Shown: in pieces, positions 60,411-61,293 of the stretch
Numbering within the stretch: position 1 is the stretch's first letter
Layout of the letters: each line of letters opens with the position of its first letter
NCBI GenBank assembly: GCA_034420695.1
Contig: DAOULB010000038.1
Coordinates: 1 to 61,293 of the forward strand
Reading direction: 5' to 3'
Length of the DNA: 61,293 bases
From: Io17-Chloro-G2 sp034420695
GTDB lineage: Bacteria; Chloroflexota; Dehalococcoidia; Lucifugimonadales; UBA3495
The notes under the pieces: model-generated
Told to the model about the DNA's origin: nothing
The model's database searches: none
What the model saw: only the letters and a program-made list of their open reading frames with translations
Translations under genes and position numbers: made by a program

Positions 60411-61293
60411 TTGAACCGCCCCCTGATATCAAACGGCCGTTGCGTCTTGCTCCTTTTGGTCGCATTCCTTGTGTTGATAGCCTTCGTGCCTGAACTATTG
60501 AACACCACGAGCATACAGGCACAACAACCTACCCCTCCAGGCAAGCCGAACAATGTAGTGGTTACCCCCGGCGACGGCAAACTTACCCTCACCTGGGAGG
60601 CTCCCTCATCCTGGGGCAGCACTACTGCGAGGGGTTATCAGATCGACTGGTGTCGCGTTGGAGGCAGCGAAGAGTGCACTGACCATGAGAAGAATGTCTG
60701 GAATCAACTACTACCAGACTTGACCCACACTGAAACAAGCTATGTATTCACCGGCACACATGGAGACCACTCGGTTACCAATGGGCAGGAATATGCTCTG
60801 AGAATCAGGGCGGTGAGCGAGCACCCGACAGAGGAAGAGTCGGTCGGTCATTGGGTTAGGAAAACTGGCAGTCCAACAGCGACGCCTCCCTCCAACAACG
60901 CCGACCTGAGCGAGTTGTCGGCCAGCAGCAGCACCAGCGCCGGGGGCACGTTCAGCGCGCTGACCCTGACCCCCTCCACCTTTGACAAGGACACCACCAA
61001 GTACACGGCCAGGGTAACCAACGCCATCACCCATGCGAAGCTGACGCCGACGGTAGAGGACACGGGCAAGGCGACTGTAACGGTGGTAGGCACCCCAGTA
61101 GGCAGCGGCACGGCCAGCGACGCCATCGCCCTCTCTGAGGGCGACACCGCCATCACCGTGCGGGTGACGGCGGAGGACAGGACCACCACCAAGGACTACA
61201 CGGTCACCATCACGCGACAGGCGGCGCTTTCCTCCAACGCCGACCTGGTCGGGTTGACCGCCAGCAGCAGCACCAGCGCCGGGGGCACGTTCA
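60411..61293 (+). CDS. Secreted FN3 / cadherin-like beta-sandwich protein (partial)
   Basis: Open from TTG 60411 (AGGA ten bases upstream) to the window end, 294 codons. A signal peptide (residues about 12-45), an FN3-like domain (NVVVTPGDGKLTLTWEAPSS, GQEYALRIRAVSEHP), and cadherin-like beta-sandwich repeats (SSSTSAGGTFSALTLTPSTF, TVRVTAEDRTTTKDYTVTIT) follow. The second repeat begins at 61,236. These repeats are typical of large secreted proteins. The end is outside the window. Confidence 0.85.
   Translation, partial: MNRPLISNGRCVLLLLVAFLVLIAFVPELLNTTSIQAQQPTPPGKPNNVVVTPGDGKLTLTWEAPSSWGSTTARGYQIDWCRVGGSEECTDHEKNVWNQLLPDLTHTETSYVFTGTHGDHSVTNGQEYALRIRAVSEHPTEEESVGHWVRKTGSPTATPPSNNADLSELSASSSTSAGGTFSALTLTPSTFDKDTTKYTARVTNAITHAKLTPTVEDTGKATVTVVGTPVGSGTASDAIALSEGDTAITVRVTAEDRTTTKDYTVTITRQAALSSNADLVGLTASSSTSAGGTF
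60897..61293 (+). repeat. 339-bp coding repeat, second copy incomplete
   Basis: AACGCCGACCTG... starts at 60,897 and again at 61,236, a 339-bp (113-residue) period. A stretch of 30 bases that includes the SSSTSAGGTF codons is identical in both. More copies are likely beyond the window. Confidence 0.75.

Noticed and set aside
1..61293. CRISPR array
   Set aside because: No run of short direct repeats with regular spacers was seen on either strand; the only regular repeats are coding (348 and 339 bp).

Overview
The window joins two very different stretches of DNA. Positions 1 to about 41,490 form one long co-directional block of some 50 genes, all on the + strand, many with ATGA or GTGA overlaps. 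They use AGG (Arg) and ATA (Ile) freely and carry little T on the coding strand. The block reads as a large mobile element (phage, phage-plasmid or integrated plasmid). It encodes the C-terminal half of a class II ribonucleotide reductase, a sliding clamp (DnaN), an SSB, an SNF2-type helicase, a tRNA-Trp, an HflK/HflC pair, a Fic protein, an SRAP (YedK-type) protein, a peptide deformylase, an LigT-like phosphoesterase and several proteins typical of phages and plasmids (DUF5131, DUF932, DUF6166, DUF6094, DUF488). No integrase, capsid, terminase, relaxase or secretion gene is visible, so the element type stays open; its left end lies outside the window.

The most notable locus is 17.57-21.07 kb, a PRTRC cassette encoding a small ubiquitin-like protein (PRTRC C), an E2-like protein (PRTRC B, Prok-E2_D), a JAMM peptidase (PRTRC A) and a ThiF/E1-like enzyme. 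I recognise no ParB partner. Several element proteins, including the helicase and a protein beside the cassette, carry short C-terminal tails resembling sliding-clamp binding motifs, which suggests (inference) a replisome-linked programme around the element's own DnaN. A TnpB-only insertion near 30.85-32.28 kb abuts the 3' half of a tRNA-Thr gene. Five genes in the block are broken by a single stop codon or one-base indel, several at C runs; one holds 26 consecutive C residues. These may be real lesions, phase-variable tracts or read errors.

At about 41.49 kb the style changes abruptly. Positions 41.49-61.29 kb look like bacterial chromosome, probably Chloroflexota (Dehalococcoidia or SAR202-like) judging from secreted proteins with cadherin-like beta-sandwich repeats, fibronectin III domains and a DDDGDG dockerin-like tail. 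This is inference from family distribution, not proof. It holds a truncated helicase start, a truncated hybrid histidine kinase/response regulator (a full-length relative lies at 56.7-59.2 kb), katG behind a PerR/Fur-like palindrome, an ankyrin lipoprotein, and an operon with a separate propeptide-like protein followed by a large secreted subtilase. A graveyard follows: IS3 and IS21 remnants, a decayed CBS-domain gene and a replication-relaxation remnant. A small secreted FN3 protein and the start of a repeat-rich secreted protein that runs off the window complete it.

The decay around the junction fits an insertion-prone island, but an assembly join cannot be excluded from sequence alone.
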